Shown here in pieces: positions 18,928 to 29,266 of a DNA stretch of 64,000 bases. The notes beneath the pieces are model-generated. The model was given only the letters and a program-made list of their open reading frames with translations. It was not told the origin of the DNA and did no database searches. The position numbers were made by a program, and so were the translations under genes. Within the stretch, counting starts at the first letter, position 1. Every line of letters starts with the position of its first letter. The DNA comes from Rhodopseudomonas sp. BR0M22. GTDB taxonomy: Bacteria > Pseudomonadota > Alphaproteobacteria > Rhizobiales > Xanthobacteraceae. The DNA is taken from positions 1 through 64,000 of the forward strand of contig NZ_QUMK01000023.1 in assembly GCF_010907035.1 (NCBI RefSeq), given 5' to 3'.

Positions 18928-20277
18928 ATGACCCGACATCCCACGCTCGCCGTCCTCGCGGCCGATCTCGAAGCCGGCCGCACCACCGCCCGCAAGCTGG
19001 TGGAGGACTGTCTGGCGAGGATCGACGATCCGGCCGGCGAAGGCGCGCGCGCCTTCATTCACGTCGACCGCGACGCGGCGTTGCAGGCAGCGGATGCGAT
19101 GGACAGGCTGCGCGCCGCCAACGCGGCGCCGTCGCCGTTCGCCGGCATTCCGGTCTCGATCAAGGATCTGTTCGACATCAAGGGGCAGGTGACCCGCGCC
19201 GGATCGCGTGCGCTCGACGATAATCCGCCGGCCGATGCCGACGCGCCGACGGTCGCGCGGCTGCGGCGCGCAGGCTTTGTGGTGATCGGCCGCAGCAACA
19301 TGACCGAGTTCGCCTATTCGGGCATCGGCATCAATCCGCATTACGGCACGCCGAAAGCCGCCTATCGCCGCGACGTCGGCCATGTGCCGGGCGGCTCGTC
19401 GTCGGGCGCCGCGGTGTCGGTCGCCGACGGCATGGCGCATGCCGGGCTCGGCACCGACACCGGTGGCTCGTGCCGGATTCCGGCGGCGTTCAACGGCATC
19501 GTCGGCTACAAGGCGTCGCAGGCCCGCGTGCCGCGCGACGGCGCGGTGCCGCTGTCGTTCTCGCTCGACTCGATCGGCCCGCTGGCGCGCAGCGTCGCCT
19601 GCTGCGCCGCGCTGGACGCGATCCTGGCCGACCAGCCGGTGGTGCCGCTGAGCCCGCGGTCGCTGAAGGGAATGCGGATCGCGGTCCCCTCCACGGTGGC
19701 GCTGGATGAACTCGACGCCGTCGTGAAGGCCGCATTCGACCGCGCGCTGACGACACTGTCCGGTCATGGCGTGATCGTCGAGCAGATCGAGGTGCCGGAG
19801 TTCAACGACGTCGCACCGCTGAGTGCGAAAGGTGGCCTGACCGCCGCCGAGAGCTACGCCTGGCACCGCTATCTGGTCGTCGCGCAGGGCGATGTCTACG
19901 ATCCGCGGGTACGCGAGCGCATCCTGCGCGGCGAGACCCAGAGCGCCGCGGACTACATCGATATCGTGACCGCACGCAAATCGCTGATTGAACGCGCCAC
20001 GGCGCGGCTGGCACCCTACGACGCGGTGGCGATGCCGACCACCGCGAACGCCGCGCCGACCATTGCCGAACTTGCCGACGACAAGGCGTTCACCAAGGCC
20101 AATCTGCTGGCCTTGCGCAACTGCACGTTGATCAACATGATCGACGGCTGTGCGATCTCGCTGCCGTGCCATCGGGACGGCGAGGCGCCGGTCGGGTTGA
20201 TGCTGGCTGGCGTCAACGGTGCCGATCGCGACCTCTTCGAGGTCGCAGCCGGCGTCGAAGCAGTGATCCGTGGGTGA
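18928..20277 (+). CDS. Amidase signature family hydrolase
   Basis: 449 residues from ATG 18928 (GCGGA nine bases upstream); an ATG nine bases earlier is also possible. The Ser-cisSer-Lys triad is visible: Lys79 in GIPVSIKDLFDIKG, Ser157 region in HVPGGSSSGAAVSVADG, and nucleophile Ser181 in GLGTDTGGSCRIPAAFNG. The family hydrolyses carboxylic amides in the cytoplasm; GatA is a relative, but no gatB or gatC is nearby, so this is a stand-alone amidase of unknown substrate. It is divergent from the DUF35-thiolase genes and is followed by a family A repeat. Confidence 0.92.
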   Translation: MTRHPTLAVLAADLEAGRTTARKLVEDCLARIDDPAGEGARAFIHVDRDAALQAADAMDRLRAANAAPSPFAGIPVSIKDLFDIKGQVTRAGSRALDDNPPADADAPTVARLRRAGFVVIGRSNMTEFAYSGIGINPHYGTPKAAYRRDVGHVPGGSSSGAAVSVADGMAHAGLGTDTGGSCRIPAAFNGIVGYKASQARVPRDGAVPLSFSLDSIGPLARSVACCAALDAILADQPVVPLSPRSLKGMRIAVPSTVALDELDAVVKAAFDRALTTLSGHGVIVEQIEVPEFNDVAPLSAKGGLTAAESYAWHRYLVVAQGDVYDPRVRERILRGETQSAADYIDIVTARKSLIERATARLAPYDAVAMPTTANAAPTIAELADDKAFTKANLLALRNCTLINMIDGCAISLPCHRDGEAPVGLMLAGVNGADRDLFEVAAGVEAVIRG

Positions 20278-20308
20278 TCGCATCATCGCGCGCGATTGCT
20301 GTTCGCCT

Positions 20309-20420
20309 GTCATTCCGGGGCACGCGCGTGGGCGCGTGAACCCGGAATCGCGAGGTTAAAGCGACAGGTCGCAGAACAGCTCGGGGTTCCGGGTTCGCGC
20401 TATGCGCGCCCCGGAACGAC
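20309..20420. repeat. Dispersed palindromic repeat, family A
   Basis: Starts GTCATTCCGGGGCACGCGC and ends GCGCGCCCCGGAACGAC, with AACCCGGAATCGCGAGG and GGGGTTCCGGGTTCGC as inner arms. It lies between the convergent amidase and thioesterase genes, where it could act as a transcription stop. Confidence 0.8.
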
Positions 20421-20447
20421 AGTGCTAGATGGCCAGGAGCCGCGACC

Positions 20448-20897
20448 TTACTCCTTCGCCTTCACCACGCTGAACGTGCCGTTGGCGCGAGCGCAGCGGG
20501 TGCCGTCGGCGGTGACGAAGCACTGCGCGACGCAGAGCTTGGCGCCGACCTTGATCACCTCCGGCTCGATCTGCAGCCATTGCCCGATCCCGGCGGGCCC
20601 GATGAAGTCGATCGCCAGCGACGCCGTCAGCAGCCGTCCGCTGCCGCCGAGCTTGAGGCCGCAGCTATAGCCCATCGCATTGTCGGCGAGTGCGGTAATC
20701 AATCCGCCATGGGCGAGACCGCGCGAATTGGTATGGCAATCGCGAAGCCGCAGCCCGAGCATCACCGCCTCCGTCGTTGTCTTCGCATACAGCGGCTCCC
20801 ACGGCGCGGTGAGGGGGCTCGATCGGGTGTGGCGGACGAAGCCCGCGGGGACGTCGTCGGAGTTCGTCGTGTCGATTGGATCTATGTCGGTCGTCAT
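20448..20897 (-). CDS. PaaI-type hotdog-fold acyl-CoA thioesterase
   Basis: 149 residues from the ATG at 20897; an in-frame extension of 24 residues upstream is less hydrophobic and has no better ribosome site. The hotdog signature is CHTNSRGLAHGGLITALADNAMGYSCG (given in part: GLAHGGLITALADNAMGY), followed by the long beta segment RLLTASLAIDFIGPA. Members hydrolyse acyl-CoA or aryl-CoA thioesters in the cytoplasm, often releasing trapped CoA in aromatic catabolism. It sits between the amidase and pobA, convergent with the amidase. The substrate cannot be assigned from sequence. Confidence 0.85.
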   Translation of the reverse strand: MTTDIDPIDTTNSDDVPAGFVRHTRSSPLTAPWEPLYAKTTTEAVMLGLRLRDCHTNSRGLAHGGLITALADNAMGYSCGLKLGGSGRLLTASLAIDFIGPAGIGQWLQIEPEVIKVGAKLCVAQCFVTADGTRCARANGTFSVVKAKE

Positions 20898-21026
20898 CCT
20901 GCTCGTCGCTCGCTTCGCTGCATCGGCCACCGTTAGACCGCAGCGCCGCTTCGCCGGCAACGCCGACAAAGTTTGAAGCGAGGTTTGAGAGGGTGTTTGA
21001 AACGAGGCGACGTGACTCCATGCACC

Positions 21027-21067
21027 GTCATTCCGGGTTCGCGCCTGACGGCGCGCCCCGGAATGAC
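21027..21067. repeat. Short palindromic repeat, half-length family A
   Basis: A 41-bp version carrying only the outer arms: GTCATTCCGGGTTCGCGCC and GGCGCGCCCCGGAATGAC. It lies just after the pobA stop codon (minus strand), where it may end pobA transcription. Confidence 0.7.
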
Positions 21068-21084
21068 GACTTTCCGGAGAAACT

Positions 21085-22287
<1,203 letters not shown>

Positions 22288-22364
22288 TTACGGGACCGTC
22301 ACGGAGCCGTCTAGCCGCCGTCCGACATCTAGCAGCTATTACGCGGCGGTCACTTGCAATGATG

Positions 22365-22379
22365 GTTATAACCTATAAC
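22365..22379. promoter_or_regulatory. Candidate CouR operator in the pobA-tarP gap
   Basis: GTTATA-ACC-TATAAC, a 6-3-6 perfect dyad, lies 49 bp upstream of the tarP start and about 110 bp upstream of pobA. The same half-sites and spacing occur before couA (26382-26396), and a weaker copy precedes couR. That CouR binds here is inferred from the shared motif. Confidence 0.65.
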
Positions 22380-22427
22380 AATGCGGCCCAAAGGCCGATT
22401 GAAGCCGACATTAGGGAGTGAATCGCG

Positions 22428-23438
22428 ATGAGGAAGACTCTGCTCGCGCTGCTGCTTGCCGCCAGCGTGACGCCAGCGCTCGCGCAGGACAAGACGGTCA
22501 ATTGGAAAGTCTCGCTGTGGGTGCCGCCGGCGCATCCGCTGGTGCCGGCCACCAAGGCCTGGGCCGAGGACATCCAGAAGGCTTCCGGCGGCACCATCCG
22601 GATGACCGTGTTCCCGTCCGAACAGCTCGGCAAGGCGTTCGACCATTACGACATGGCGCGCGACGGCATCGCCGACGTCACCTACGTCAATCCCGGCTAT
22701 CAGCCCGGCCGCTTCCCGATCGTCGCCGCTGGCCAGCTTCCGTTCGTGTTCAAGGACGGCAAGAAGGGCACGCTGGCGCTGAACGAGTGGTACCACAAAT
22801 ACGCCCCGACCGAGATGAAGGACACCAAGCTGTGCTTCGCCTTCATCCATGATCCGGGCGCGCTGCACGGCAAGAAGAAGGTGCTGCTGCCGTCCGATAT
22901 GAGCGGCCTGAAGGTGCGGCCGGCGCAATCGACCATCGGCGAAATGGTGAAGCTGTTCGGCGGCACCAACGTGCAGGCCTCGGCGCCCGAATCGCGCGAC
23001 GCGCTGGAGCGCGGCGTTGCCGACGAGATCACCTTCCCCTGGGGCTCGGTGTTCCTGTTCGGCATCGACAAGGTGGTCAAGTATCACATGGACGTACCGC
23101 TCTACACCACGGTGTTCACCTACAACATCGGGCTGAAGGCCTATAATGCGCTGTCGGACGCACAGAAGAAGATCATCGACGATCACTGCACGCCGGAATG
23201 GGCCTCCAAGGTCACCGACCCTTGGACCGATTTCGAAGCCAACGGCCGCACCAAGATGAAGGCGCTGCAGGACCACGAGGTCTATCCGCTGACCGACGCG
23301 CAGCTCGCCGAATGGAAGAAGGCGACCAAGCCGCTGCGCGACAGCTGGGCCGAGCAGGTCAAGAAGTCCGGCGGCGACCCAGCCGCCGTCGAAGCCGATC
23401 TGCAGAACGCGCTGAAGAAGTACGACGCAGGGTTGTGA
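22428..23438 (+). CDS. tarP: TRAP transporter periplasmic aromatic-acid-binding protein
   Basis: 336 residues with a signal peptide (MRKTLLALLLAASVTPALA, cleavage before QDKT). It is a DctP-type TRAP solute-binding protein: WAEDIQKASGGTIRMTVFP, the arginine region DMSGLKVRPAQSTIGEMVKLFGG that normally binds the ligand carboxylate, and GVADEITFPWGSVF. The position between pobA and the coumarate genes fits TarP of R. palustris TarPQM (RPA1782-1784, from memory), a hydroxycinnamate/aromatic acid importer. GGGAG precedes the ATG. A family A repeat separates it from tarQ, which may allow more binding protein than membrane subunit to be made. Confidence 0.9.
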   Translation: MRKTLLALLLAASVTPALAQDKTVNWKVSLWVPPAHPLVPATKAWAEDIQKASGGTIRMTVFPSEQLGKAFDHYDMARDGIADVTYVNPGYQPGRFPIVAAGQLPFVFKDGKKGTLALNEWYHKYAPTEMKDTKLCFAFIHDPGALHGKKKVLLPSDMSGLKVRPAQSTIGEMVKLFGGTNVQASAPESRDALERGVADEITFPWGSVFLFGIDKVVKYHMDVPLYTTVFTYNIGLKAYNALSDAQKKIIDDHCTPEWASKVTDPWTDFEANGRTKMKALQDHEVYPLTDAQLAEWKKATKPLRDSWAEQVKKSGGDPAAVEADLQNALKKYDAGL

Positions 23439-23449
23439 GCCTCTCCGTA

Positions 23450-23547
23450 GTCATTCCGGGATGCGCGCATCGCGCGCAGACCCGGAATCTCGCGGCCGCA
23501 CGATCGAGATTCCGGGTTCGCTCGCTACGCGAGCGCCCCGGAATGAC
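23450..23547. repeat. Dispersed palindromic repeat, family A, inside the tar operon
   Basis: Begins GTCATTCCGGGATGCGCGC eleven bases after the tarP stop and ends GAGCGCCCCGGAATGAC before tarQ. In mRNA it would fold into a long hairpin directly after the binding-protein gene, as REP elements do behind malE in E. coli. Confidence 0.8.
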
Positions 23548-23588
23548 TTTTTCAGTGTGATTGACGCAATACCAACGATCGAGCCCCG

Positions 23589-24161
23589 ATGAGTTCTCCT
23601 CCCGACGACAAGCAGCCCGACCGGCTGCCCGGCGCCCTGACAACACGGCGTTTCTCCAAGAACGGCATGGATCGTTTCATCGACGTGATCGAGTGGATCG
23701 CGGCGTTCTTCGTCGGCATCGTCGCGCTGAACACGTTTCTCGCGGTGTTCATGCGCAAGTTCTTTTCGGTGACGATCCCGGATTACTACAATTTCGGGCA
23801 GTTCATGCTCGGCGTGCTGATCTTCTGGGGCATCGCCGCCACTTCCTACCGCGGCTCGCACATCACCGTGGATCTGGTGTGGGCGGCGGCGTCGCCGCGC
23901 TGGCAGCGGATCATCGACATCTTCGCCACTTTGGTGCTGCTGTTCGTCGTCAGCGTGCAGACCTACACGCTGTTCGACAAGGTGGTGACGACGCGTGCCG
24001 ACCACATCGTCACCATGGATCTGCAGATCCCGATCTGGCCGTTCTATCTGGTGTCGTGGATCGGAGACGTCTCCGCCGTGCTGCTGATCGCGATTCGAAC
24101 CTTCCGGCTGATCTTCCATCCGGAGCAGATGCGCGAAGTGCGCATGAAGCCGGTGGAGTAG
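23589..24161 (+). CDS. tarQ: TRAP transporter small membrane subunit (DctQ type)
   Basis: 190 residues with four predicted membrane helices (VIEWIAAFFVGIVALNTFLAV, YNFGQFMLGVLIFWGIAA, IIDIFATLVLLFVVSVQTY, IPIWPFYLVSWIGDVSAVLLI). The GQFMLGVLIFWGIAATSYRGSHITVD stretch, including the loop with SHITVD (broken motif GSHITVDLVW), is typical of DctQ subunits. It works with the large subunit and TarP in Na+-driven uptake. The tarM ATG follows six bases after its stop. The long N-terminal hydrophilic tail (~25 residues with PPDDKQPDRLPG) is longer than in many relatives. Confidence 0.9.
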   Translation: MSSPPDDKQPDRLPGALTTRRFSKNGMDRFIDVIEWIAAFFVGIVALNTFLAVFMRKFFSVTIPDYYNFGQFMLGVLIFWGIAATSYRGSHITVDLVWAAASPRWQRIIDIFATLVLLFVVSVQTYTLFDKVVTTRADHIVTMDLQIPIWPFYLVSWIGDVSAVLLIAIRTFRLIFHPEQMREVRMKPVE

Positions 24162-24167
24162 CTAGCG

Positions 24168-25475
24168 ATGCTGACCAACGAGACCGTAGCCGCCATCGGC
24201 TTCGTCAGCCTGTTTGTCCTGATGCTGCTGCGCGTGCCGGTCGGCATGGCGATGGGCCTCGTCGGCGTCACCGGGTTCGGCTATCTCACCGGCTTCGAAC
24301 CGGCGCTGAAGCTGGTCGGCCAGACCACGATGCGCACCGTCACCGACTATTCGTTCGGCGTGATCCCGATGTTCCTGTTGATGGGCGCGTTCGTGTCGGC
24401 GTCCGGCATCAGCCGCGAGTTGTTCCGTGCCGGCAACACCATCGTGGGCCATTGGAAGGGCGGGCTCGGCATCGCCACCATCGCGGCCTGTGGCGGCTTC
24501 GCGGCGATCTCCGGCTCGTCGGTCGCGACCGCGGCGACGTTCTCGGCGGTGGCCTATCCGGAGATGCGGCGGTTCGGCTATCCGCAGTCGTTCTCGACCG
24601 GCGTCATCGCGGTCGGCGGCACGCTCGGGGCGATGCTGCCGCCGTCGACCGTGCTGGCGGTGTACGGCATCATCACCCAGCAGGACATCGGCAAGCTGTT
24701 CATCGCCGGCATCCTGCCGGGCCTGCTGGCGATCGTGATGCACATGATCACGATCTGGATCATCGGGGTGGCGCGGCCCGGCTTCCTGCCGGCGGGGCCG
24801 AAGAGTTCCTGGGGTGACCGCTTGGCCGCGTTCCGCGACGTGTGGTCGCCGCTGCTGCTGTTTCTGTTTGTGATCGGCGGGCTGTATGGCGGGTTCTTCA
24901 TTCCGACCGAGGCCGGCGCGGTCGGCGCGGTCGGCGCGTTCCTGATCGGCATCCTGCGCGGCAAGCTCAACCGTGAGGGCATCCTGCAGTCGCTGCTGCA
25001 GGCGACCCGCACCGCGGCGGCGGTGTTCACCGTGCTGATCGGCGCGCTGTGCTTCGGCTATTTCCTCACCATCACCCAGACGCCGCAATACGTCACCGAA
25101 TTCCTCACCGGCCTCGGCATCGGGCCCTACGGCGTGCTGGCGCTGATTTTGCTGATGTATCTGGTGCTCGGCTGCCTGATGGACGCGATGGCGATGGTGA
25201 TCCTCACCGTGCCGATCGTATTCCCGGTGGTCACCGCGCTCGGCTTCGATCCGATCTGGTTCGGTATCATCATCGTGATGACGGTCGAGCTCGGCTTGAT
25301 CCATCCGCCGGTCGGCATGAACGTGTTCGTGATCAAGAGCGTGATCAAGGACGTCAGCATGTCCACGGTGTTCGCCGGCGTGCTGCCGTTCGTCGTCACG
25401 GATTTGATCCGGCTGGTGATCCTGATCGCGTTCCCGATCATCGCGCTGTGGCTGCCGATGCGGATGATCGGGTAG
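24168..25475 (+). CDS. tarM: TRAP transporter large membrane subunit (DctM type)
   Basis: 435 residues, about twelve membrane helices, the translocating subunit of the TRAP importer. Family signatures include SGSSVATAATFSAVAYPEMRR, GGTLGAMLPPSTVLAVYG, FFIPTEAGAVGAVGAFLIG, and GLIHPPVGMNVFVIKSV near the C-terminus. It starts six bases after tarQ, so the two subunits are surely co-translated. A different repeat (family B) follows its stop, then the UPF0311 gene. The assignment to TarPQM rests on gene order in the R. palustris coumarate locus. Confidence 0.92.
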   Translation: MLTNETVAAIGFVSLFVLMLLRVPVGMAMGLVGVTGFGYLTGFEPALKLVGQTTMRTVTDYSFGVIPMFLLMGAFVSASGISRELFRAGNTIVGHWKGGLGIATIAACGGFAAISGSSVATAATFSAVAYPEMRRFGYPQSFSTGVIAVGGTLGAMLPPSTVLAVYGIITQQDIGKLFIAGILPGLLAIVMHMITIWIIGVARPGFLPAGPKSSWGDRLAAFRDVWSPLLLFLFVIGGLYGGFFIPTEAGAVGAVGAFLIGILRGKLNREGILQSLLQATRTAAAVFTVLIGALCFGYFLTITQTPQYVTEFLTGLGIGPYGVLALILLMYLVLGCLMDAMAMVILTVPIVFPVVTALGFDPIWFGIIIVMTVELGLIHPPVGMNVFVIKSVIKDVSMSTVFAGVLPFVVTDLIRLVILIAFPIIALWLPMRMIG

Positions 25476-25487
25476 TTCTAAAACCTC

Positions 25488-25576
25488 GTCATGGCCAGGC
25501 TCGTCCCGGCCATCCACGTCTTTGCTGATCATCGACGCCGCAAGACGTGGATGCCCGGCACAAGGCCGGGCATGAC
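25488..25576. repeat. Dispersed palindromic repeat, family B
   Basis: Starts GTCATGGCCAGGCTCGTCC and ends CACAAGGCCGGGCATGAC, with inner arms CCATCCACGTCTT and AAGACGTGGATG. It has the same build as the copies at 45066-45153 and inside dnaE2 at 49447-49534. It ends about 20 bases before the start of the UPF0311 gene. Confidence 0.85.
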
Positions 25577-25596
25577 GACCACCGTGGATGTATGCG

Positions 25597-26058
25597 ATGA
25601 AACCGACCCTCGAAACCAAATACGCCTTCACCATCACCGCGCGGATCGGCGAGGTGACCTCGGCTGGCGACATCGGCACCGGCGTGCGCCGGATCATTCC
25701 GATCCTCGACGGCGAGGTGAAGGGGGAGGGAATCAACGGCAAGGTGCTGCCGTTCGGTGCTGATTTTCAGATCATCCGGCCGAATGAGCTGATCGAGCTG
25801 GAAGCCAAATATGCCTTCGAGACCGACGACGGCGCGGTGGTTTATGTCGAAAATGTCGGCATCCGGTTCGGGCCGGTCGAACTCTTACAGAAGCTGAAGC
25901 GTGGCGAGCCGGTTGATCCGAAGCTGATCTATTTCCGCACCCGGCCGCGATTTGAGACCGGCCACCCGAATTATCAGTGGCTGATGCAGCATCTGTTCAT
26001 CGGCTCCGCCGCCCGCCACGCCGACCGCGTCGTGATCGACGTGCATCAGGTGCTGTGA
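25597..26058 (+). CDS. UPF0311/DUF3237 family protein
   Basis: 153 residues from ATG 25597; an ATG nine bases upstream (25588) is possible. The all-beta DUF3237 pattern is clear: YAFTITARIGEVTSAGDIGTGVRRIIPILDGEVKG, with FETDDGAVVYVENVGIR and YFRTRPRFETGHPNYQWLMQHLFIG (parts quoted). It matches, from memory, a UPF0311 protein listed as RPA1785 in CGA009. No activity is firmly established for the family, though members sit in aromatic and phenylpropanoid degradation loci. It lies between tarM and couA on the same strand, so a small-molecule binding or auxiliary role in this pathway is plausible but unproven. Confidence 0.85.
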   Translation: MKPTLETKYAFTITARIGEVTSAGDIGTGVRRIIPILDGEVKGEGINGKVLPFGADFQIIRPNELIELEAKYAFETDDGAVVYVENVGIRFGPVELLQKLKRGEPVDPKLIYFRTRPRFETGHPNYQWLMQHLFIGSAARHADRVVIDVHQVL

Positions 26059-26072
26059 GGCCACCTTCCTAA

Positions 26073-26274
26073 CCTCTCCCCGCCCTTTGCGGGGAGAGGT
26101 CGACCCGGCTTAGCGCAGCGGAGCCGGGGCGGGTGCGGGGCCTGGCACTGAGGTGCTACGGGAAAGACTCATCCGGTCGCTCCGGCGAGCCTTCCTATTA
26201 TCACTGCGGATATGGATATGCAGTGCCAGGCCCCTCACCCCACCCCTCTCCCCGCAGAAGGGCGGGGAGAGGGA
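26073..26274. repeat. Large nested inverted repeat upstream of couA
   Basis: Outer segments are CCTCTCCCCGCCCTTTGCGG and CCTCTCCCCGCAGAAGGGCG. Inner arms GGGGCCTGGCACTG (26137-26150) and CAGTGCCAGGCCCC (26220-26233) are perfect complements of each other. The element differs from families A-C. It fills most of the 360-bp gap before couA and probably insulates couA from tarM transcription. Confidence 0.75.
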
Positions 26275-26381
26275 GTGCGCCTCGCAGGCGGCACTCCGCG
26301 CCACACCCGCCAATCCCAGCTTTTATGAGCCGGGGCCTGCTCTCGTTCCGCAATGCCGATTGACGCCGGCCTCAAGTGATC

Positions 26382-26396
26382 GTTATAGTCTATAAC
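26382..26396. promoter_or_regulatory. CouR operator at the couAB promoter (predicted)
   Basis: GTTATAG-T-CTATAAC is a perfect 7-1-7 dyad 22 bp before the couA start, overlapped by a second dyad ATAGT-N5-ACTAT. CouR is known as the MarR-type repressor of couAB, released by p-coumaroyl-CoA. That this exact dyad is its site is inferred from position and from the matching sites at 22365 and 35617. Confidence 0.7.
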
Positions 26397-26418
26397 TATT
26401 CTGCACAGGACGTAATAA

Positions 26419-27225
26419 GTGCTCACAGGAAACGCTCAGGCCGCGACGCTCGCGGACCCGTCGACGCTTGTCGTCGATACCGTCGGCCCCGTGCTGACGA
26501 TCGGTCTCAATCGCCCCAAGAAACGCAACGCCCTCAATGACGGGCTGATGGCGGCGCTGAAGGACTGCCTCACCGAGATTCCCGACGAGATCCGCGCGGT
26601 GGTGATCCACGGCATCGGCGATCACTTCTCGGCCGGCCTTGATCTCTCCGAGTTGCGTGAGCGCGACGCCACCGAGGGGCTGGTTCATTCCCAGACCTGG
26701 CATCGGGTGTTCGACAAGATCCAATACTGCCGGGTGCCGGTGATTGCGGCGCTGAAGGGCGCTGTGATCGGCGGCGGGCTCGAGCTTGCCTGCGCGGCGC
26801 ACATCCGCGTCGCCGAGGCCTCCGCCTACTACGCGCTGCCGGAAGGCAGCCGCGGCATCTTCGTCGGCGGCGGCGGCTCGGTGCGACTGCCGCGGCTGAT
26901 CGGCGTCGCGCGGATGGCCGACATGATGCTCACGGGCCGTGTGTATTCCGCCTCCGAAGGCGTCGTGCACGGCTTCTCGCAGTATCTGATCGACAACGGC
27001 TCGGCCTACGACAAGGCGCTGGAGCTCGGCAACCGCGTCGCGCAGAACGCGCCGCTGACTAATTTCGCGGTGCTGCAGGCGCTGCCGATGATCGCCGAGG
27101 CCAATCCGCAAACCGGCCTGTTGATGGAATCGCTGATGGCGACCGTGGCGCAGAGCGACCAGGAAGCCAAGAACCGTATTCGCGCTTTCCTCGATCACAA
27201 GACAGCCAAGGTTCGGCCGAGCTGA
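26419..27225 (+). CDS. couA: Hydroxycinnamoyl-CoA hydratase-lyase (crotonase family)
   Basis: 268 residues starting at GTG with AGGA upstream. The crotonase fold shows IHGIGDHFSAGLDLSELRE and LKGAVIGGGLELACAAHIRV; both catalytic acid positions are Glu (GGGLEL and ALPEGSRG). Paired with the ligase CouB, it is the R. palustris CouA, which hydrates p-coumaroyl-CoA and splits it to 4-hydroxybenzaldehyde and acetyl-CoA, a non-beta-oxidative shortening. The couB start follows about 12 bases after its stop. The dyad at 26382-26396 overlaps the expected promoter and indicates CouR repression. The identification leans on gene order as much as on sequence. Confidence 0.88.
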   Translation: MLTGNAQAATLADPSTLVVDTVGPVLTIGLNRPKKRNALNDGLMAALKDCLTEIPDEIRAVVIHGIGDHFSAGLDLSELRERDATEGLVHSQTWHRVFDKIQYCRVPVIAALKGAVIGGGLELACAAHIRVAEASAYYALPEGSRGIFVGGGGSVRLPRLIGVARMADMMLTGRVYSASEGVVHGFSQYLIDNGSAYDKALELGNRVAQNAPLTNFAVLQALPMIAEANPQTGLLMESLMATVAQSDQEAKNRIRAFLDHKTAKVRPS

Positions 27226-27237
27226 AACGGAGCCGTG

Positions 27238-29130
27238 ATGGACGCCATGACCGATCCCATTGCATTCGCCGCTGCCGCCGGGCGCGAGTCAGCTCATCCG
27301 CTGCGCGACATCTCGTTCGGCGAGATCGGCATCGCCACCGAGCGCAAGCCGGACGGCACCATCTATGTGCGCTCGACTACCACGCTCACCGACTATCCGG
27401 TGCGGATCACCGACCGGCTGCATCACTTCGCTGAAACTGCACCGGACCGGGTGTTCATGGCGGAGCGCAACGGCGAGGGCGGCTGGCGCAAGATCAGCTA
27501 TGCCGAGATGCTGCGCGCCGCGCAGACCATCGCCTCGGCTCTGATCGCGCGGGGATTGTCGGCCGAACGGCCGGTGATGATCCTGTCCGGCAATTCGATC
27601 GACCATGCGATGGTGATGTTCGGCGCGCTGTATGCCGGTGTCGCGATGTGTCCGGTGTCGCCGCCATATTCGCTGGTGTCCAAGGACTACGGCAAGCTGC
27701 GCCATATCGTCGGGTTGCTGACGCCGGGCCTGATCTTCGCCGACGACATCACGGCATTTGCACCCGCGATCCTCGCCACCGTGCCGGCCGATGTCGAGCT
27801 TGCCGCCACCCGGGGCAGCGTCGATGGCCGCAAGGTGACGTCGCTCGCCGAACTGCTGGCGACGCCGGAACATCCTGAGCTGGCCGCCAAGTACGAGGCG
27901 ATCGGCCACGACACCATCGCCAAGTTTCTGCTGACCTCGGGATCGACCGGCAATCCCAAGGCGGTGATCAATACCCAGCGGATGATCTGCGCCAATCAGG
28001 TGATGATCCGCGAGGCGATGGCGTTCCTTAAGGATGAGCCGCCGGTGATCGTCGACTGGCTGCCGTGGAATCACACCTTCGGTGGCAACCACAATATCGG
28101 CCTGACGCTGTTCAACGGCGGCTCGATGTATATCGACGACGGCAAGCCGACGCCGGCCGGGATCGCCGCCACGATTCGTAATCTGCGCGAGGTCGCGCCG
28201 ACGGTGTATTTCAACGTCCCCAAAGGCTACGAGTCGTTGCTGCCGGTGCTGCGTGAAGACCAGCAGCTCCGCAAACTATTCTTCAGCCGGCTGCACGCGA
28301 TGTTCTTCTCCGGCGCCAGCCTTGCGGCGCACGTCTGGAGCGGGCTCGACGAGGTTGCGGTTCAGGAGACCGGCGCGCGGGTGCCGATGCTTACCGGTCT
28401 TGGCGCGACCGAGACGGCGCCGTTCTTCATGTCGGTGACGCCGCAGACATCGCGTTCGGGCCATGTCGGTCTTCCGGTGCCGGGCAACGAGGCCAAGCTG
28501 GTGCCGAACAACGGCAAGCTCGAAGTCCGCGCCAAGGGGCCGAACATCACGCCCGGCTACTGGCGAGCTTCGGAATTGACCGAGAAGGCGTTCGACGAGG
28601 AGGGCTTCTACAAGCTCAATGACGCGCTCAAGCCTGTCGATCCCGACGATCTCACGCGTGGCTTCGATTTCGACGGCCGGATCTCCGAGGACTTCAAGCT
28701 GGCCTCGGGCACCTGGGTCAGCGTCGGTCCGCTTCGCGCCAAGTTCATTGCAGCCTGCGCGCCGCTGGTTCGCGACGTGGTGATTGCCGGGCTCGACCGT
28801 GACTACGTCACCGCGCTCGCGATCCTCGATCCCGACGGCTGCAAGCTGATCAACGCCACGCTGCCGCTGGAAGACCTCGCCGCCATGGCGGCCGACCATC
28901 TGATCCGCGAAGCGTTCCGCGAGCGCCTCGCCACGCTGCTGACGCAGGCGACCGGCTCGTCGACCCGGATCACCCGCGCCGTGCTGCTCGGCGAGCCGCT
29001 GTCGATCGACAAAGGTGAGATCACTGACAAGGGCTCGGTCAACCAGCGCGCCGTGCTTGAATATCGCGCCGCTTTGATTGCCGACCTCTACGCCGACCCG
29101 CCGCCCGCGCAGGTGATCGCGCTGGAGTGA
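27238..29130 (+). CDS. couB: Hydroxycinnamate-CoA ligase (feruloyl-CoA synthase type)
   Basis: 630 residues from ATG 27238 (CGGAG six bases upstream; GTG 27235 and ATG 27247 are alternatives). This ANL ligase has a P-loop [16 protein letters not shown] near residue 240 and an A5-like [13 protein letters not shown] near 395. The C-terminal region differs from the standard family: the usual GGxNIxPxEIE is replaced by [20 protein letters not shown], as in feruloyl-CoA synthases (Fcs). It activates p-coumarate, ferulate or caffeate with ATP and CoA. CouB feeds CouA and makes p-coumaroyl-CoA, the CouR inducer. It is the second gene of couAB, followed by a family A repeat and a thioesterase gene. 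Confidence 0.92.
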   Translation: MDAMTDPIAFAAAAGRESAHPLRDISFGEIGIATERKPDGTIYVRSTTTLTDYPVRITDRLHHFAETAPDRVFMAERNGEGGWRKISYAEMLRAAQTIASALIARGLSAERPVMILSGNSIDHAMVMFGALYAGVAMCPVSPPYSLVSKDYGKLRHIVGLLTPGLIFADDITAFAPAILATVPADVELAATRGSVDGRKVTSLAELLATPEHPELAAKYEAIGHDTIAKFLLTSGSTGNPKAVINTQRMICANQVMIREAMAFLKDEPPVIVDWLPWNHTFGGNHNIGLTLFNGGSMYIDDGKPTPAGIAATIRNLREVAPTVYFNVPKGYESLLPVLREDQQLRKLFFSRLHAMFFSGASLAAHVWSGLDEVAVQETGARVPMLTGLGATETAPFFMSVTPQTSRSGHVGLPVPGNEAKLVPNNGKLEVRAKGPNITPGYWRASELTEKAFDEEGFYKLNDALKPVDPDDLTRGFDFDGRISEDFKLASGTWVSVGPLRAKFIAACAPLVRDVVIAGLDRDYVTALAILDPDGCKLINATLPLEDLAAMAADHLIREAFRERLATLLTQATGSSTRITRAVLLGEPLSIDKGEITDKGSVNQRAVLEYRAALIADLYADPPPAQVIALE

Positions 29131-29144
29131 GGGCAATGGTCTCC

Positions 29145-29242
29145 GTCATTTCGGGGCGCGGACGCAGTCCGCGAACCCGGAATCCCGAGATGATCTGTGC
29201 AAGAGATTCCGGGTTCGCCGCTGCGCGGCGCCCCGGAATGAC
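29145..29242. repeat. Dispersed palindromic repeat, family A
   Basis: Starts GTCATTTCGGGGCGCGGAC fourteen bases after the couB stop and ends GGCGCCCCGGAATGAC before the thioesterase gene, with inner arms AACCCGGAATCCC and GAGATTCCGGGTT. It may mark the end of the couAB transcript or stabilise it. Confidence 0.8.
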
Positions 29243-29266
29243 CAACTGAGAGCTAGGCGACTGTCG

